Below, one piece after another: positions 22,320 to 34,178 of a stretch of 64,000 bases of DNA. The translations under genes and the position numbers were made by a program. The notes beneath the pieces were generated by a model, which worked only from the letters and a program-made list of their open reading frames with translations, was not told the origin of the DNA and did not search any database. Each line of letters begins with the position of its first letter. Within the stretch, counting starts at the first letter, position 1. Source of the DNA: Ochlerotatus camptorhynchus (taxonomy: Eukaryota; Arthropoda; Insecta; Diptera; Culicidae); assembly GCF_037179485.1 (NCBI RefSeq), contig NW_027040867.1:3720001-3784000 (forward strand), read 5' to 3'.

Positions 22320-23425
22320 TCCTTTAATCTCTAAATTTCCCTGATGTTTACTAAATTTTCAAGAAGATGTCGAATTTTCTCTTCCGTTTTCTAATTATTC
22401 AAGTAGTTCTCGGAACTTCTCTAGCGTTTTAACAATTTTCCTGATATTCATGGAACTTCCCTGAAGACTTCGAATATTTACAGAAATTTTCAGAACATTT
22501 CAGAAATTCTCGGAATTGTCCATAACTTCTTGAAAGTTCCTGCAATTAATTAATGAAACTACTCAGAAGATTTGTGATCTTTCTCGAAATTAACGGAATC
22601 TCCTTGAAAATCGAAGGGGGCGACTCTATCTGCGATACAGGAAAGATTTTGTTGTGCTGTGATTAGCTGCGCGCAAGCTGAGTAGATAGAAAAAAGATTA
22701 ATATGACGATTCTGAAGATTTCCTGTAAAAAGATGATGCGCGATGCAAGTAGATGCGAAAAATGATAGACAATTTTTAGAATATTCATTCGCTAGTGTGA
22801 GATTTTTCGAGCATCTAGAATTGAGGTTTAGATGTGTCACCCCCCCCCCCCCCCCTCGCTGAAAATAATGACACTGCCTTAAATCTTCAAATTTCGAAGA
22901 TGTCGGAACTTTGTTGAAGGTTTTGGATATTTGAATAAATGTATTGGTACTCCTGCAAAGTTCCAGTAATTTCAAAGCCAAGGTACCAAGTTATTGGTAC
23001 TTCCCTGAAATAAATGGAACTGTCCTAAAAACTTTTGAACTTTTTTGAAAATATCTGAACTTCTGAGAATACCCAAAACACGTCCAATGTTTTCTAAAAA
23101 TGTTCTCTGAACTTTCCTGAAATTCCTGGAACTTCTTAAAGATTGTCAAATTTTTGCTGTCGTTCAATTCATCAAAACTAACGTTCACTGATCTTTGAAC
23201 TTGCCCGAAAGTCTGGGCATCTCTGAGCTCCCCTGATAATCTTATCGTCCCTGAGGTTCATGGAACTTCTAAAAAGTTTCCACAATTTTGTTTAAGTTAC
23301 CTGTACTTTCCTGAAGACTTCTTGACTTTCCGGAAGCTCTCTGGATATACCTGAACTCCCAAGAATATAGTTCATGTAGTTTCCCTGAAGCTTATGAATC
23401 CTTGAAGGTCTCGAAGCTTCCCTGA
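22320..23425. repeat. Degenerate GGAACTT(C)CCTGAA quasi-repeat tract
   Basis: Dozens of diverged copies of a phrase near CTGAAATTCTCGGAACTTCC, 20-35 bp apart, run without strict periodicity. A C homopolymer lies at about 22841-22857. Frames such as 22559-22981 arise from this repetition. Confidence 0.6.
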
Positions 23426-23432
23426 AAAGAAT

Positions 23433-25254
23433 AGTGTTATTATTATTATTATTGCACACCGTCTTCGACTACGTCGGACAGACTGATTAGTTAAAACTAA
23501 AACTTGTTTAATCTAAACCTCTTATTCTATTACTAAACACATTTTTGGACATAGTAAAATCAAATTCGTTACAAACATCATTAAAGGAACGCAAATAGGA
23601 ATTAAAACAGTTATTTCATCTGAAGTTAGTTCTGTGGAATGGAATTGATAGTAACGGGAAGTTACGAAATCTGCGAGGAGGAATGCTCCATGGAATCCGT
23701 TCCAGAAGTTTGCGACAGTTCACATTGCCGGTAATTAGGTCGAAGATGAACAGTCGTTGCAATTTGATACGCCGTGCTGAGAGAGATTCCATATCAATCA
23801 ACATACATCGGTCGGGATAGCTAGGAATAATTACTGGATCATTCCATGGGAGCTGACGTAAAGGAAACCTCATCACACTTTTTCTGAATTCGTTCAATCG
23901 TAAGAGTATGCGTAGTGTAAAATGGAGACCACGCTGGGGAAGCATGTTCTAAGATACTACGAACCAATGAGCAGAATAGTGTCTTGAGGCAATACACATC
24001 GGTGAAACCAGAAGCATGTCGACGAATGAAACCAAGCACAGTGTATGGGGGCATGAAGTAGTTCGCCTCCTCGTGGTGTGCCCTGGAAACGCTAATTATC
24101 GAACCCAAGGGAGAGATATAGCGGCTAAACGAACTACCGCAGAGTAGGGACGCTGGAACCCCATCCAGCCCGTCCCAGGAGGTTGAGAAGCCCTGCACAA
24201 ACCATCGTTATGCAAAGGCAGGAGTGACGCCGGGTTCTTAGAGTGCTTAGCACACGCAGCTGGTGAGCGGTCACATCTGTCCTAAGCTGCCCTGTTGGAC
24301 AGTTGGCTGGCTATCACGTCTGCTCTAGAACTCGGGCGAACAACGAACAGCGAACAACAAGAGGAAGGCCCTGCACAGCTGCTCACTGTGCAGTAGCGAG
24401 TGTCACGTCGGACACAACACCAAGTGATGCGCCATAGCGCAACCGCCCCCCTCACATGACGTAATGCTTTTGGGCGGTTCCAGGGAGGGCAAGGGCCTAG
24501 AGCACAGGGTAAGGTTTAGTGGGTCGGGAGAGCTATATCTTCCATCCTCACACCCTGAGTTATCTTCTCAGGAGTCTGGGAGCAGATTCCCCCCTGGATA
24601 AAAAAAAAAAGTGTATGCTTTGACAGTTGATGCTTATGTGTTCACAAAACGTTAACCTGGAATCGATCGTAACGCCTAGATCGCAGATTGCGTTAACACG
24701 TTCTAGGGAATCCGGTCCCATGCAGTATGGATGAAGAGTAACGCTATTGCAGCGTGTGAAGGATATCACTTTGCATCTTTTGCTGTTGACTCGCATGCCG
24801 TTGTCGCCGCAACAGACTAGCAAACGATTTATATCTTCTTGTATTGCAACACAGTCGATGGGAAAAACAATCACACGAAAAAAATTTAGATCATCAGCAT
24901 AAGACAGTTTGGACGACGAGAGCAGCTCACACAAGCCATTCACATAGATGATAAAAATAAGAGGACCGAGAACACTTCCTTGTGGTACGCCAGATAAAGT
25001 GTCAAAGGTCCTGGAGCGTACGCATTTCGGTCAGACAGGTACGAGTTGAGCCATTCCGTGATCCAGGTTGGAAATCCTATGTGATTAATTTTGCTAATGA
25101 TGAGGTTGTGTAGTACTGTATCGAAAGCTTTTGCAAAATCGACGTAAACCGAATCCACTTGCTGTTTTGATGCTATATCACGTGATATCGCTGATACATC
25201 AACACATTGAGTTTGATGAAAAGAATTTTCCTTATTATTCCGCAGTCCGTTCAT
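23433..25254 (-). mobile_element. I/Loner-type non-LTR retrotransposon fragment, interrupted
   Basis: Read on the minus strand: RT segment with VDFAKAFDTVLHNLIISKI, then KLSYADDLNFF (YADD near 24890-24905), then after the retroposon at 24048-24610 the thumb/C-terminal part (SLVRSILEHASPAWSPFY, LIDMESLSARR). The 3' end is a short AAT repeat (23433-23454). It is 5'-truncated, with frameshifts near 24940 and 23880. The AAT tail suggests the I group; clade assignment is tentative. Confidence 0.7.
24048..24610 (+). mobile_element. Short GC-rich poly(A) retroposon (copy 2)
   Basis: It is nearly identical to 7552-8101 and ends in an A10 tail. It is flanked by GTGTATG (24041-24047 and 24611-24617), inside the non-LTR fragment. 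Two copies with unrelated target duplications establish the ends of the family. Confidence 0.75.
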
Positions 25255-26787
25255 GAAACTTCTTCAAAATCCTCTGTATTTCCTTTTATTCCTCAGAACT
25301 TCATCCAAGCTCCTAAAACTCTTTTATCTTTCCCGGAGTTGAGTTCTCACTACTCTTCTGATTATGTTCTTGGAATTGCCCTGAACTGGTCAAAGAACTC
25401 TAAGCTTCGCGACGGTGTTTGCAGTACCGTGAATATTTTTATTCATCTAAAACTCCTGATTTTTCTAACCTAATTTAATTTGTATAGCTATTTTGCTTAA
25501 CGACGTGTTCAGGGAATCATCCAAACCATTTGTGGAATAGTTTTATCATTTGGGTTATCGTTCGGGTATGGTATTTTATATTAGGGTAGAATGGCATTAA
25601 TTTTTGGAACTTTTTAAATGAAAAATATGAAATGGGACGTCAGTTGAATACTCTAGCAGCACACTTGTTGCAAAAGATTGAGGCAACTTTTATGTGACTT
25701 ATTTCAGTTACAATTAAGTTAATGCATCTTTTTGACACAGCTTTATGCTACAGCTTTGTGGTACTCACAAGAGCAAAAAAAGTGCTTATTTTCCATTCAA
25801 TTCCACTAAGCAGTTTGGATCCATGACAGATACGTATTTTGACAACATTGGGAATGACACTGATTAAGACTACACATTGTAGTTTAAATGTGTATCTTTC
25901 ATGTATACAAAATGCTAAGTAGAATTGAATGCAAAATTACCACTTTTTTGCTCTTACCATCTTGAAGGTTCACGCTATTTTCCTGAGTTTAATGGAACTG
26001 CCCTAAAGTACTCATAGTTCATCTGAAGTTCTCGGAACTTTCCTGATTTCCCATAGTTTTCATGATAATCATGATAACTACCCGTAAAAAAAAAACCACT
26101 AAAAATACCATGATATTTACTTTCAAAACATTGGACATTTTTGTCAATTACCATAAAATCACAACGAAATTCATGGTTCACAACAATGAAAATCATGGTA
26201 GGTATTTGAGAAATTTACAGTAAAACAGGGGGGTTGTTAAGCATCTTATTAACAACAAAAATAGATTTTTCTCGAACAAATTTGATCTCATCTCACATTA
26301 GTTTTCGTTGTTTGAGCATTGTATCGTTGAAAATCGAAACTTATTTATTCTCTCGTACAATAATTCAAGAGCAAATTTTCATTATGTCGAAAGTAACATT
26401 CGTACCTAATCGAGAAAAATAAAGTTTTGTTTTGATGACCGAAAAGTTGTTCCTATTTCCAATCAAACACATATAATCTCATAGTGATAGCAATGTTTAA
26501 CATATAAAGCAGGGTTTTAATCATACAAAGCAGATCGCTAGTTTTAATGAAAAAAATTAAAGGGTTGTGTCCTAGACACTACAGCAGTATGACGTAGAAC
26601 CACACAAAATTGATGTTTTTCATGCATTTTTGACTTTAATACTTTATCTTAAAATTTTCAAGTATTTCAATGTTCAAACAATTTAAACATTTTTCTTGAC
26701 AAATATATTAATGTGAAATTCCACATAACTTTCATTTGACCACACATAAACAGAATCCACTCAGAAGTACACATGACATTTATACGC
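25255..26787. repeat. Repeat fragments; no gene
   Basis: 25255-25460 and 25970-26050 are GGAACTT-type quasi-repeat. 25770-25960 is a palindromic family P fragment (TGACAGATACGTATT ... ATGTGTATCTTTCATG). 26080-26220 has a local fold-back around CATGGT/ACCATG. 26561-26640 is the inverted partner of 16801-16885. The rest is unassigned AT-rich DNA. Confidence 0.45.
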
Positions 26788-27104
26788 CGGCGCCGGTGGT
26801 GTAGTGGTACGTGTGACTGCTTTCTAACACCCCAATGGACCTGGGTTCAATCCCAGCCGAGGACGGTGCGATTTTTCTGAGGCATAAAAATCTCTGGTCA
26901 CGTTTTCCTTCGGAAGGGAAGTAAAGCCGTTGGTCCCGGCCCATGTGTGTTGTGAATGGGTGCGATATCCTACGCAGGTGTGGAAGCTGCCTTCCTGCAC
27001 ATTCGGTTGCCGTCAATGGATGGCAATCGATGTCCGTCGGTGATTAGCACTAGATTACGGAACAGAGACTGACGTTAAATAAAGGAAAAGAAGAAGAAGA
27101 AGAA
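26788..27104 (+). mobile_element. Feilai-like SINE, copy 2
   Basis: A perfect 13-bp duplication, GACATTTATACGC, lies at 26775-26787 and 27105-27117. The A box (GGTGGTGTAGTGG) and B box (GGTTCAATCC) are intact, and the tail is GGAAAAGAAGAAG. This is the best-preserved copy in the window. Confidence 0.85.
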
Positions 27105-27166
27105 GACATTTATACGCAAATGAATAGTATGTGTGGTCACGCATGGTTTTTATATGTACACTAGCT

Positions 27167-27513
27167 GAGTGTGCCCGGTCTTGCTCGGGAGTCAATATGA
27201 GCTTGAGTTTATGCGCCGATTTAAAAAAAAAGCATGCTATATTGTACGTAGCCCCCCTCTCCTATTATCTAAGGGGCTACCCCCTATGATTATCTCCTTA
27301 TACCCTCACACTCGCCCCCACATGCCTAATTTGGTTTCATTTGCTTGATTAGTTCTCGAGTTATGCAGAAATTTCTGTTTCATTTGTATGGGAGCCACCC
27401 TTACAGAAGGGGGAGGGGTCTCGAACCATCATAAGAACCTTTCACGGCCCCAAAAACCCCTGTATACAAATTTTCACGCCAATCGGTTCAGTAGTTTCCG
27501 AGTCTATAAGGGT

Positions 27514-27545
<32 letters not shown>

Positions 27546-27570
27546 AATTCATTTTTATATATATAGATGT
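27167..27570 (+). mobile_element. RTE-like retroposon 3' part
   Basis: It opens near TAGCTGAGTGTGCCCGG and closes with TTTCCGAGTCTATAAGGGTC, a GACA repeat and ATTCATTTTTATATATATAG. These are features of the 3' ends of RTE-clade elements and the SINEs they mobilise. No RT frame is present. The class call rests on the end signature only. Confidence 0.5.
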
Positions 27571-27610
27571 GGCCGATTTATTGATCACGTTGCAACAGTT
27601 CATGTGTAGA

Positions 27611-27998
27611 ACACATAAAACTCCAGAACAAGATCCTTAGGATGATCCTAAACAGTCCTCCACGGACCCGAAATTCTGAGGTTCACCGCCTGGCTGGCCT
27701 TCAGCCTCTCGAAGAGCGACGAACGGTCTCCTTGGAATGGTTCAGAGACACCTGTCTGAGATCAGAGCTTCAGATCATACGTGATCTGGCACATTAGTTA
27801 AGTTAGACTCGTTAGGTAGGTTATCAAATTTTTCCAGGGGTATTCTGTTAACTAGATGAAATACGCAAATACTTAATTAGAATATCCAATGAACAAACGA
27901 ACAAAGATGAAGAGCCAGATAGGCTAATCAATTGAAATGTAAAATCAATGTATACACCATAATCAACAGAAATAAACCAAATTTTACTACTACTACTT
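27611..27998 (+). pseudogene. 3' end of a Jockey-type ORF2
   Basis: Translation gives KLQNKILRMILNSPPRTRNS and LQPLEERRTVSLEWFRDTC, typical of the C-terminus of Jockey ORF2, then a stop and a 3' UTR ending in TACTACTACTACTTTTA. The element is heavily 5'-truncated. Confidence 0.6.
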
Positions 27999-29470
27999 TT
28001 ACAGTCAGTGGTGTGCAATTCACCAACATAATATCATCGAATATGTCTTTAAAGCAATTTTTTTTTCTCAAATTTGATCAAAGTTTTGGTGCGGGAAGAA
28101 ATTAAGGGAAAAACTTCTGTTTTTACTAATAATTGTTTTTCGTTTAAAATTTATTTCCCGGAAAAAAGTGATCGTCAAAGTCCATGTCTTTTTCGGATTA
28201 TTGTTGAGGGGGGGAGGGGAGAGGTTGTTGTGAAGGGGGAAGGGGGCTTACAAACATTGCTTTTCGTCATTCGTCATTGTGTCGCATTCCTCATTGTGGT
28301 CACGCCGTGGTCCACCTTTAGCCACTGACATGCTCCTGCTTGCTGCAGGACCAAGTGCCACGCCGTCCGAGGCGACAATAAGCTAAAGCACGACAGCAGC
28401 GCTGTTTAATTGGCGTTGACGGCACCGCCGAAAAATCGTTTCTTTTAGCAAAGATTGACAGTTTCATATGGGAATTTTCAGTGGAGTGAAAGGATAGTAC
28501 GAAGTCCGCCATGTTTCACGCACAGTCTGACGTTTGCTTATGGATTTTACCAGTGGAGTAAAGAGCTACAGAGTCGCCATCAACGCCAATACAGCGTTTC
28601 AGGTTCAAGCAGACCGATGTGCAACCAAACCTGATAAGATTTCCCGCCGTTTTTTTATGAATTGGGCGGAGCAAAAAGTTTCTTTTGTACAGAATATGTA
28701 AAAAAGGATGGACTTTGGATGTTAATATAATTGCATATATAGAGGTACCAGATATGTTTTACAGTCAGTTGTTGGTAATCCATCGAGTGTATGTCTTCTG
28801 TTAAGCAATTGTTTTTTGAAAATGTTGGCTCTGCATGTAAAAAATTAATTATTTATACATAATTGTGGTTTACTTAAAATTTATTTCCCGGAAAAAAATG
28901 ATCGTCAAAGTCCATGTCTTTTTCGGGTTATTGTTAAGAGGGGAGGGGGAGAGGTTTTTAAGGGGGAGGGGGTTTTACATGCACGTTTTTTCAAGTCTTA
29001 TTCCTCATTGTGGTGGACACGCCGTGATCCACCTTTAGCCGCTGACTTAGTCCTGCTTGCTGCAGCGCTGCAGGACCTAGTGCCACGCCGTCCGAAGCGG
29101 GAATGAGCAGAGGCAGGAGAGCAGCGCTGATTTATACCTTTCCAGGTTCAAGCAGAATGATGTACAACCAAGTGGTATTCGTTTATGATGACTGGGTTTG
29201 GGAAAAAGGCTTATTTCATTAAAACAGTGATAAAATTATCATTTGTAAATTTTCAATAGTTCAATTACAAAAAAATTGGAAAAACATTTCCTTCAGCAGG
29301 TTCGTAATGTAATACCCTATCGATTGGCGTATTTGGATTTTAATTTCATCTATAAATGACAAAGTTACAAGCGTTCAAAACCTAACACTCCTTCACCACA
29401 CATATTTTTTGATTTGCACCCCAGTTCTACGTCAAAAAATACTGGTTTTTGAGTCAAAAGTTATTATACG
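27999..29470 (-). mobile_element. Family E, two diverged copies in tandem
   Basis: 27999-28400 and 28758-29110 are direct repeats: CAGTCAGT start, CCCGGAAAAAA, GTCAAAGTCCATGTCTTTTT, a GGGGGAGGGG run, and CTGCTTGCTGCAG. 28640-28757 corresponds to the outer part of 16101-16800. 29130-29470 (TTCAAGCAGAATGATGTACAA on) matches 57480-57800 inverted. No protein is evident. Confidence 0.55.
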
Positions 29471-29859
29471 TCGTTTGGTGGCCCCTAATGTTGCTTAAGT
29501 CAAAGTGTATTAACCAGGATATTTAGGAGAATTATCAATCACGTCTCCTTATGTGCAGCCCATTCATCATTTTAGGACCACCGAAATCATCTTAGCAACA
29601 AACAGTTCGATTTATTCACTTTAATAATGAGAAAGCGAAACGATGAACGTACACTTTTCACGGGTTTCTCTGCGCTGTTACTTAAGACAAAAGGCATCTC
29701 CATAGAAATTGGGTGACTCAAGTAACATCGAAAAATATTTTGATCGGAAGGTGGGATCTGATCCTATATTTGGACAGTATATAGTGTAATAGCAGGAGCA
29801 TCGATTGACACTAATAGTTCGACTTTGTTTACCTTAGTTACTTTCGACGTAATGAAAAT

Positions 29860-30900
29860 TTACTCCTGAAATTTCAGAAATTTTCCTGAATTTAATGAAT
29901 TTGCTCTAAATTTATCTTCACTGAAGTTTTCGAAACTTTCCAAAAATCTATGGAAAGCTATCACAATCTACCCTAATGATCTATACTGAACGTTGTGGAC
30001 GTTCTTGATGTTTCTAGATCTTCCCTAATTCCCTATTTCCCTGAAATTCTCAGATCTTCCTGAACATTCTCGATTTTTTTCTGATGTTAATGAAATTAAC
30101 GTACAGTTTTCAAAATTTTCCTAAAATTCTTGGAACTTCATTTAAGTTTCCGCAATTTTTCTGCCGTTCATGGGACTCTCAACTTCTCTGAAGTTTTCTG
30201 GACTTTCTTCTTGGTCTATGTTTGTAAAGTTCCTGCAATTATTATGAAGTTATTCGAACTGACATGAACTACCCAAATTTTACTTGAAGCTTTTGGAACT
30301 TTCTTCAAGTATCCACAATTTTACGGATGTTCATGGAACTGCCATAAAATTCTAGGAACTTTCCCGAAGTTCTTTGAAGTTTTCTAAATATTTTTGAACT
30401 TACCTGTGGTTTCCTGAAGATTCTTGAAGGTGTAAAGCTCCTGGAATTTTCTTGACGTTAAAGAAAGTGTCGTGAAGTTTTCTGATCTTCATCTAAAGTG
30501 GACCCTACACAATTATCGTATTATCAATACAATATATTGAAAATATTTATGTATTCACATCATGAATATTATTCTCAATAATTCCCTTTCGCGTCAATAT
30601 ATTGATACGTGTGAGGATCGCTCTTGGAACCAAGTTGGAGTTGGAACCAACTCTTCAAGATCTTAATTCTTCTCCAGAGTTCTGAGCTTGCCTGTAGTTC
30701 ACGGAACTTACCTAAAGTTTTTGAAAGTTCTCTTAATGATTCAGATATTCCCTAAAATTATATGAACATCACTGAAATATCTGAAATTAATCTAAAGACT
30801 TTCTGGATTTTTTTCCAGGAGTTCCCTTAATTGCCAAGATCTTCTATAAAATTTCCTATAATTTTCCGGAAATTAATGGAACTGTCCTGAAATTCTCTAT
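29860..30900. repeat. Degenerate GGAACTT-type quasi-repeat tract
   Basis: Same kind of sequence and orientation as 22320-23420 (for example CCTGAAATTCTCAGATCTTCC, AGTTTTCTGGACTTTC, TAGGAACTTTCCCGAAGTTC). No fixed period and no coding. Confidence 0.55.
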
Positions 30901-31536
30901 TATGTACTACGAAAACAAAACGTATAAAAACCGACCAACGAATCTTTATACATTTACATGCTAAGTATTTAGAAATGTTTGTTGTATGTTTTCTCATGTA
31001 AATTTAGCAAGCTAGAGACAGTATATGTACAGTTGTTTCAATTCGGTGCAATTTATTTCAAACGTTCCAGGGACGAAGCGATATTTCTCCAATCGAGAAC
31101 GCCTTGTGAAAATTGGAATGCTATATTTCCTCAATACCTTTGGAAATGTAGGTACCTGTCTTCACACGTGTATTCATAAGGCGGCAATGATGCGCTATAA
31201 TGCGTTAAACGTATAGAATGAGACTAAAACCGAATTTCGATAGAGGGTTTTTCCAGTTTTCAGCTGTAACGATAATATTGACTTGTGCATGGCGAAATTA
31301 TTGATATTATTGATGTTTTCTACTCGATAGAACGGAAATGGGCTGTTACGACGAAATAGCGCTCCTACTTTCTACTTTGAGTTAAATTTTGGCAGATCAT
31401 TGTTTTTAAATGCATCTTGCATTTCACTATCGTTTTGGCACGAGAATCATCTACCGAATGGAGAAGAAACATACGATAGGCTGTTCATCTAGAAATCCTC
31501 CATCGGAATCTGCTTTCAACCATGAACGAATCACGA
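30901..31536. other. No recognisable gene
   Basis: AT-rich sequence. 31215-31375 resembles a distant TAGGGT-MITE relative (TTTTCTACTCGATAGAACGG). Overlapping frames near 30979-31216 show no domain. Confidence 0.35.
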
Positions 31537-31733
31537 TTACTTTTTCGAAGGGACGTATCTGCTTTTGTAAACAATGCATTTGATCGTCGAATTGGCGGAA
31601 CTATTAGTTCACCCACGCATATTTTCCCCTACCTGATGGTAGAGTTAGTATGCGTGGGTGAGCTACCGGTTACGCCAAATCGACGATATAACGCATTGTT
31701 TACAAAAGTAGATACGGCCCTTCGAAAAAGTAA
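31537..31733. mobile_element. 197-bp hairpin MITE
   Basis: The ends TTACTTTTTCGAAGGGACGT and GGCCCTTCGAAAAAGTAA are inverted. The fold-back continues through TGCTTTTGTAAACAATGC and its partner to a central loop near 31623-31645. Confidence 0.65.
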
Positions 31734-32310
31734 ATGAGAAATAGGCTTTCAGATATAACTTTGCAAAGAGAAATTGCTTAAGTATTGTATTGGAAAACTA
31801 ACTTTGTTAAAAAGTTTTTCTTTATCAAACGAATTGTGTACCAAATTGTCTCTTCCTTGAAATGTCAGGTTTAGTTAAGTTTTAGTTTAGAAATCATCCA
31901 GAAATCCAAAGTTTGCCATCCATTATTCATCTTTAAATTAATGAACGGGCTTCTTTTTCTGATCCATCAGCATTCTTGTCTCATGTCTAAAACTCTCTTC
32001 ATCATTTTTTCCTTGCTAAGAGCCTTTCGTCACCTCCGCCTAAATCTTAAACCAGGATTACCCATATACTTAAGCGTAAGTGAAGAAATCGGCTCTAAGC
32101 CAGCTCAACCTCCATGTCTTGAAGTAAATTTTGAAGTTATTTGTGATGGTTAACTACTTTGACAATATTTTACTGTGAATTTGAGAAAACTGCTCTACAG
32201 TCTGCACCAGCTGGATATTGTAACTTTGCTTTTATATTTTTGGGATAAGTTCACCTTACTAAAGATGCGTTTGTAACCTTAGGTCTTATAATCGTCAAAT
32301 ATATCCAGTG
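31734..32310. other. No recognisable gene
   Basis: AT-rich sequence between a MITE and a SINE. No frame or repeat I can assign. Confidence 0.45.
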
Positions 32311-32890
32311 TAATCTTTCCTTATCTCAGTCGGTAAAGGCGCAGCTATACAGCAAGGAAATTCTAAAGCTGGTGAGTTTAATAGCCGGTTCATTTAAGGT
32401 GATTCCTTATAACGGGTGTTCAATAAAAAATGAGAACGATTTCAGTGCCGTCCAGCGCTCTTGTGAGAGCATCGCGACTAAGTTGCGTCGTACGGCTGAC
32501 CAGGGCCCCTTCTTCAAAATTCATTGACGTTTTTTGATGAATAAACATTATGTTTTTAATAAAAATACTGAATTCGTAGGAATTTTTTTTTTTTTTGTAA
32601 TTATATGACTGAAAACATTTTCATTTTTTATTGAACACCCGTTAGCGTCCTTTTTTCGAATTACACTTCGCAATTTCACATGTCAAAATATTAAGGTGTT
32701 TTAAATGCACGTGTTAATACTACTACTTTTGCTTACACCTTAAGGATTTTATTGGGATGGATAATTTCTCGACTTTCCTGGTCCTAGAGTATTACTTTGG
32801 TTGCCACACAATATACAAATGGAAAAATGGTACAAGCTTGGAAAACGCTCAATTATTGCACCGTTGTTGTGCTCTTAGAATCCTATGTTG
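32311..32890 (+). mobile_element. tRNA-related SINE family S2, broken copy
   Basis: The head, TTATCTCAGTCGGTAAAGGCG, is at about 32327. The body resumes at about 32745 (ATAATTTCTCGACTTTCCTGG, GGTACAAGCTTGGAAAACG). The middle is interrupted by the mariner-type MITE and roughly 100 bp of further foreign sequence. Confidence 0.6.
32412..32642. mobile_element. 231-bp mariner-type MITE
   Basis: The ends ACGGGTGTTCAATAAAAAAT and ATTTTTTATTGAACACCCGT are perfect inverted repeats. TA lies at both borders (32410-32411 and 32643-32644). The TA duplication fits Tc1/mariner mobilisation. Confidence 0.75.
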
Positions 32891-33441
32891 AAAACAGCCG
32901 CAAGGAGAAAAAAACATCTACGTGATATAAGCAATAATAATCAAAATGCTATTTCCTGCTGACTTAGTTCGTTCATAATGAACTTACTTTTCAAACCAGC
33001 AATCAGCCAAATGTACAGAACTTCAACATATACTCGTTAGCATTACCACAAGAGCCAATTCGAACGTAAAGAAATATATTAACTCAAAACGAGAAGCATT
33101 CCCTATTGACCTAATTTTGCATTGCCATCTTTACCTCTTCAGGTACAAATTACTGGACACAGAAAGACTCGTTCAACAGGTTTCCAAACAAACATGGCCT
33201 CGTTCCCACTATATTTGCCATTTCTTCAATAACACATCTTTCGTCCACAGTATTAACTGCGTCACAGTTGGGAATTTGAAGACTCATTAGGATTTTGTTT
33301 TTGCTTAGAAGCGAAAGAGGTAACCCCGCGGCAATTAAGGATTTCTTTCAGATTTAGAAGCAACCGTTCCCATAGTTTAAATACATAATATTAAACTTAA
33401 TCAAATATTAAGCCTATCATAATAGTACCTGCCGTCAGAAC

Positions 33442-34178
33442 CTAAGCCACATACGTCCTTTGAAGAAATGGCTTCAACATACTGGCCACTTTCAACTTAT
33501 ACCTGTTAATGAAAAAAAAATAAAGCTTGAATGATCAAAAAATTCATTTTTTTTTTTCTTTTACCTTCGCTTGTGTTTGGACACCTTTTTTGGCGCTTCC
33601 GAAGGTGATTCTTCTTCCTCTTGCGTATCGTGCTCAAAATCACTATCGTCCTCAATTGCATCTTTCTTGAGCAACAGTAGGCTAGGTTGACCCTGTTTCA
33701 GTGGTTTGAACTGTGACCCTATTTTGATTGGAATTTCGGCTCCCTTGTTGAAGAGAAATGATAGACCCTGACCCAGCAAGTTCACCGGAATTAGTTGATC
33801 TTGCAGGGTAGGAGCTGCAGTTGTTGTAGTCGTGGTAGTAGTCGTAGTAGTGCTCGGCCTACTCGATTCCTCTTCAGAACTATCACTATCCATGGAACCA
33901 ACTTGCGAGCTAAGAATATGCAACAGTGCACTGCCGGCAAGTGAGGAGATATCGGATTGGCTTGGAGGTGCCGGTACCGCGATCATAATTCCATCAACCG
34001 AGAGACGCACGTTTTCAGTTCCATTCTGGCGTTGATCGAAAATCACGTCATAATCATCCTCTGCACTGTTATAATCATCATCGTACGAAAACACCGGTAA
34101 ACCACAAGCTAAGCTCAATGTGCCTGCCAAGGCAAACCAGAACAATCTGCTATTATACTTGCACATTATTTTTTGCAT
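33442..34178 (-). CDS. Secreted acidic/Thr-rich protein, paralogue 2
   Basis: Proposed as two exons, 34178-33565 and 33502-33442, for 224 aa. Exon 1 alone would stop at TAA 33563-33561, directly after a donor (CGAAG|GTAAAAG). The proposed intron 33564-33503 is 62 nt with a T-rich tract and ends TTAACAG. Splicing adds YKLKVASMLKPFLQRTYVA and stops at TAG 33444-33442. ATGs are at 34178 and 34166; the second has A at -3 and may be the real start. After a hydrophobic signal (about residues 11-26) comes an acidic stretch and the family block (about 45-69): VIFDQRQ, then NVRLSVDGIMIAVP. It also has an 11-residue Thr run (about 110-120) and VNLLGQGLSFLFN, reminiscent of FFLEISDFLMN in paralogue 1. 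Secreted; function unknown. Confidence 0.75.
33503..33564 (-). other. Proposed 62-bp intron of paralogue 2
   Basis: On the minus strand it starts GTAAAAG and ends in a T-rich run plus CATTAACAG. The length and composition are typical of insect introns. Removing it keeps the frame open for 19 further residues. Confidence 0.6.

Noticed and set aside
22559..22981. 140-codon minus frame as a gene
   Set aside because: It runs through the degenerate GGAACTT tract and a C homopolymer.
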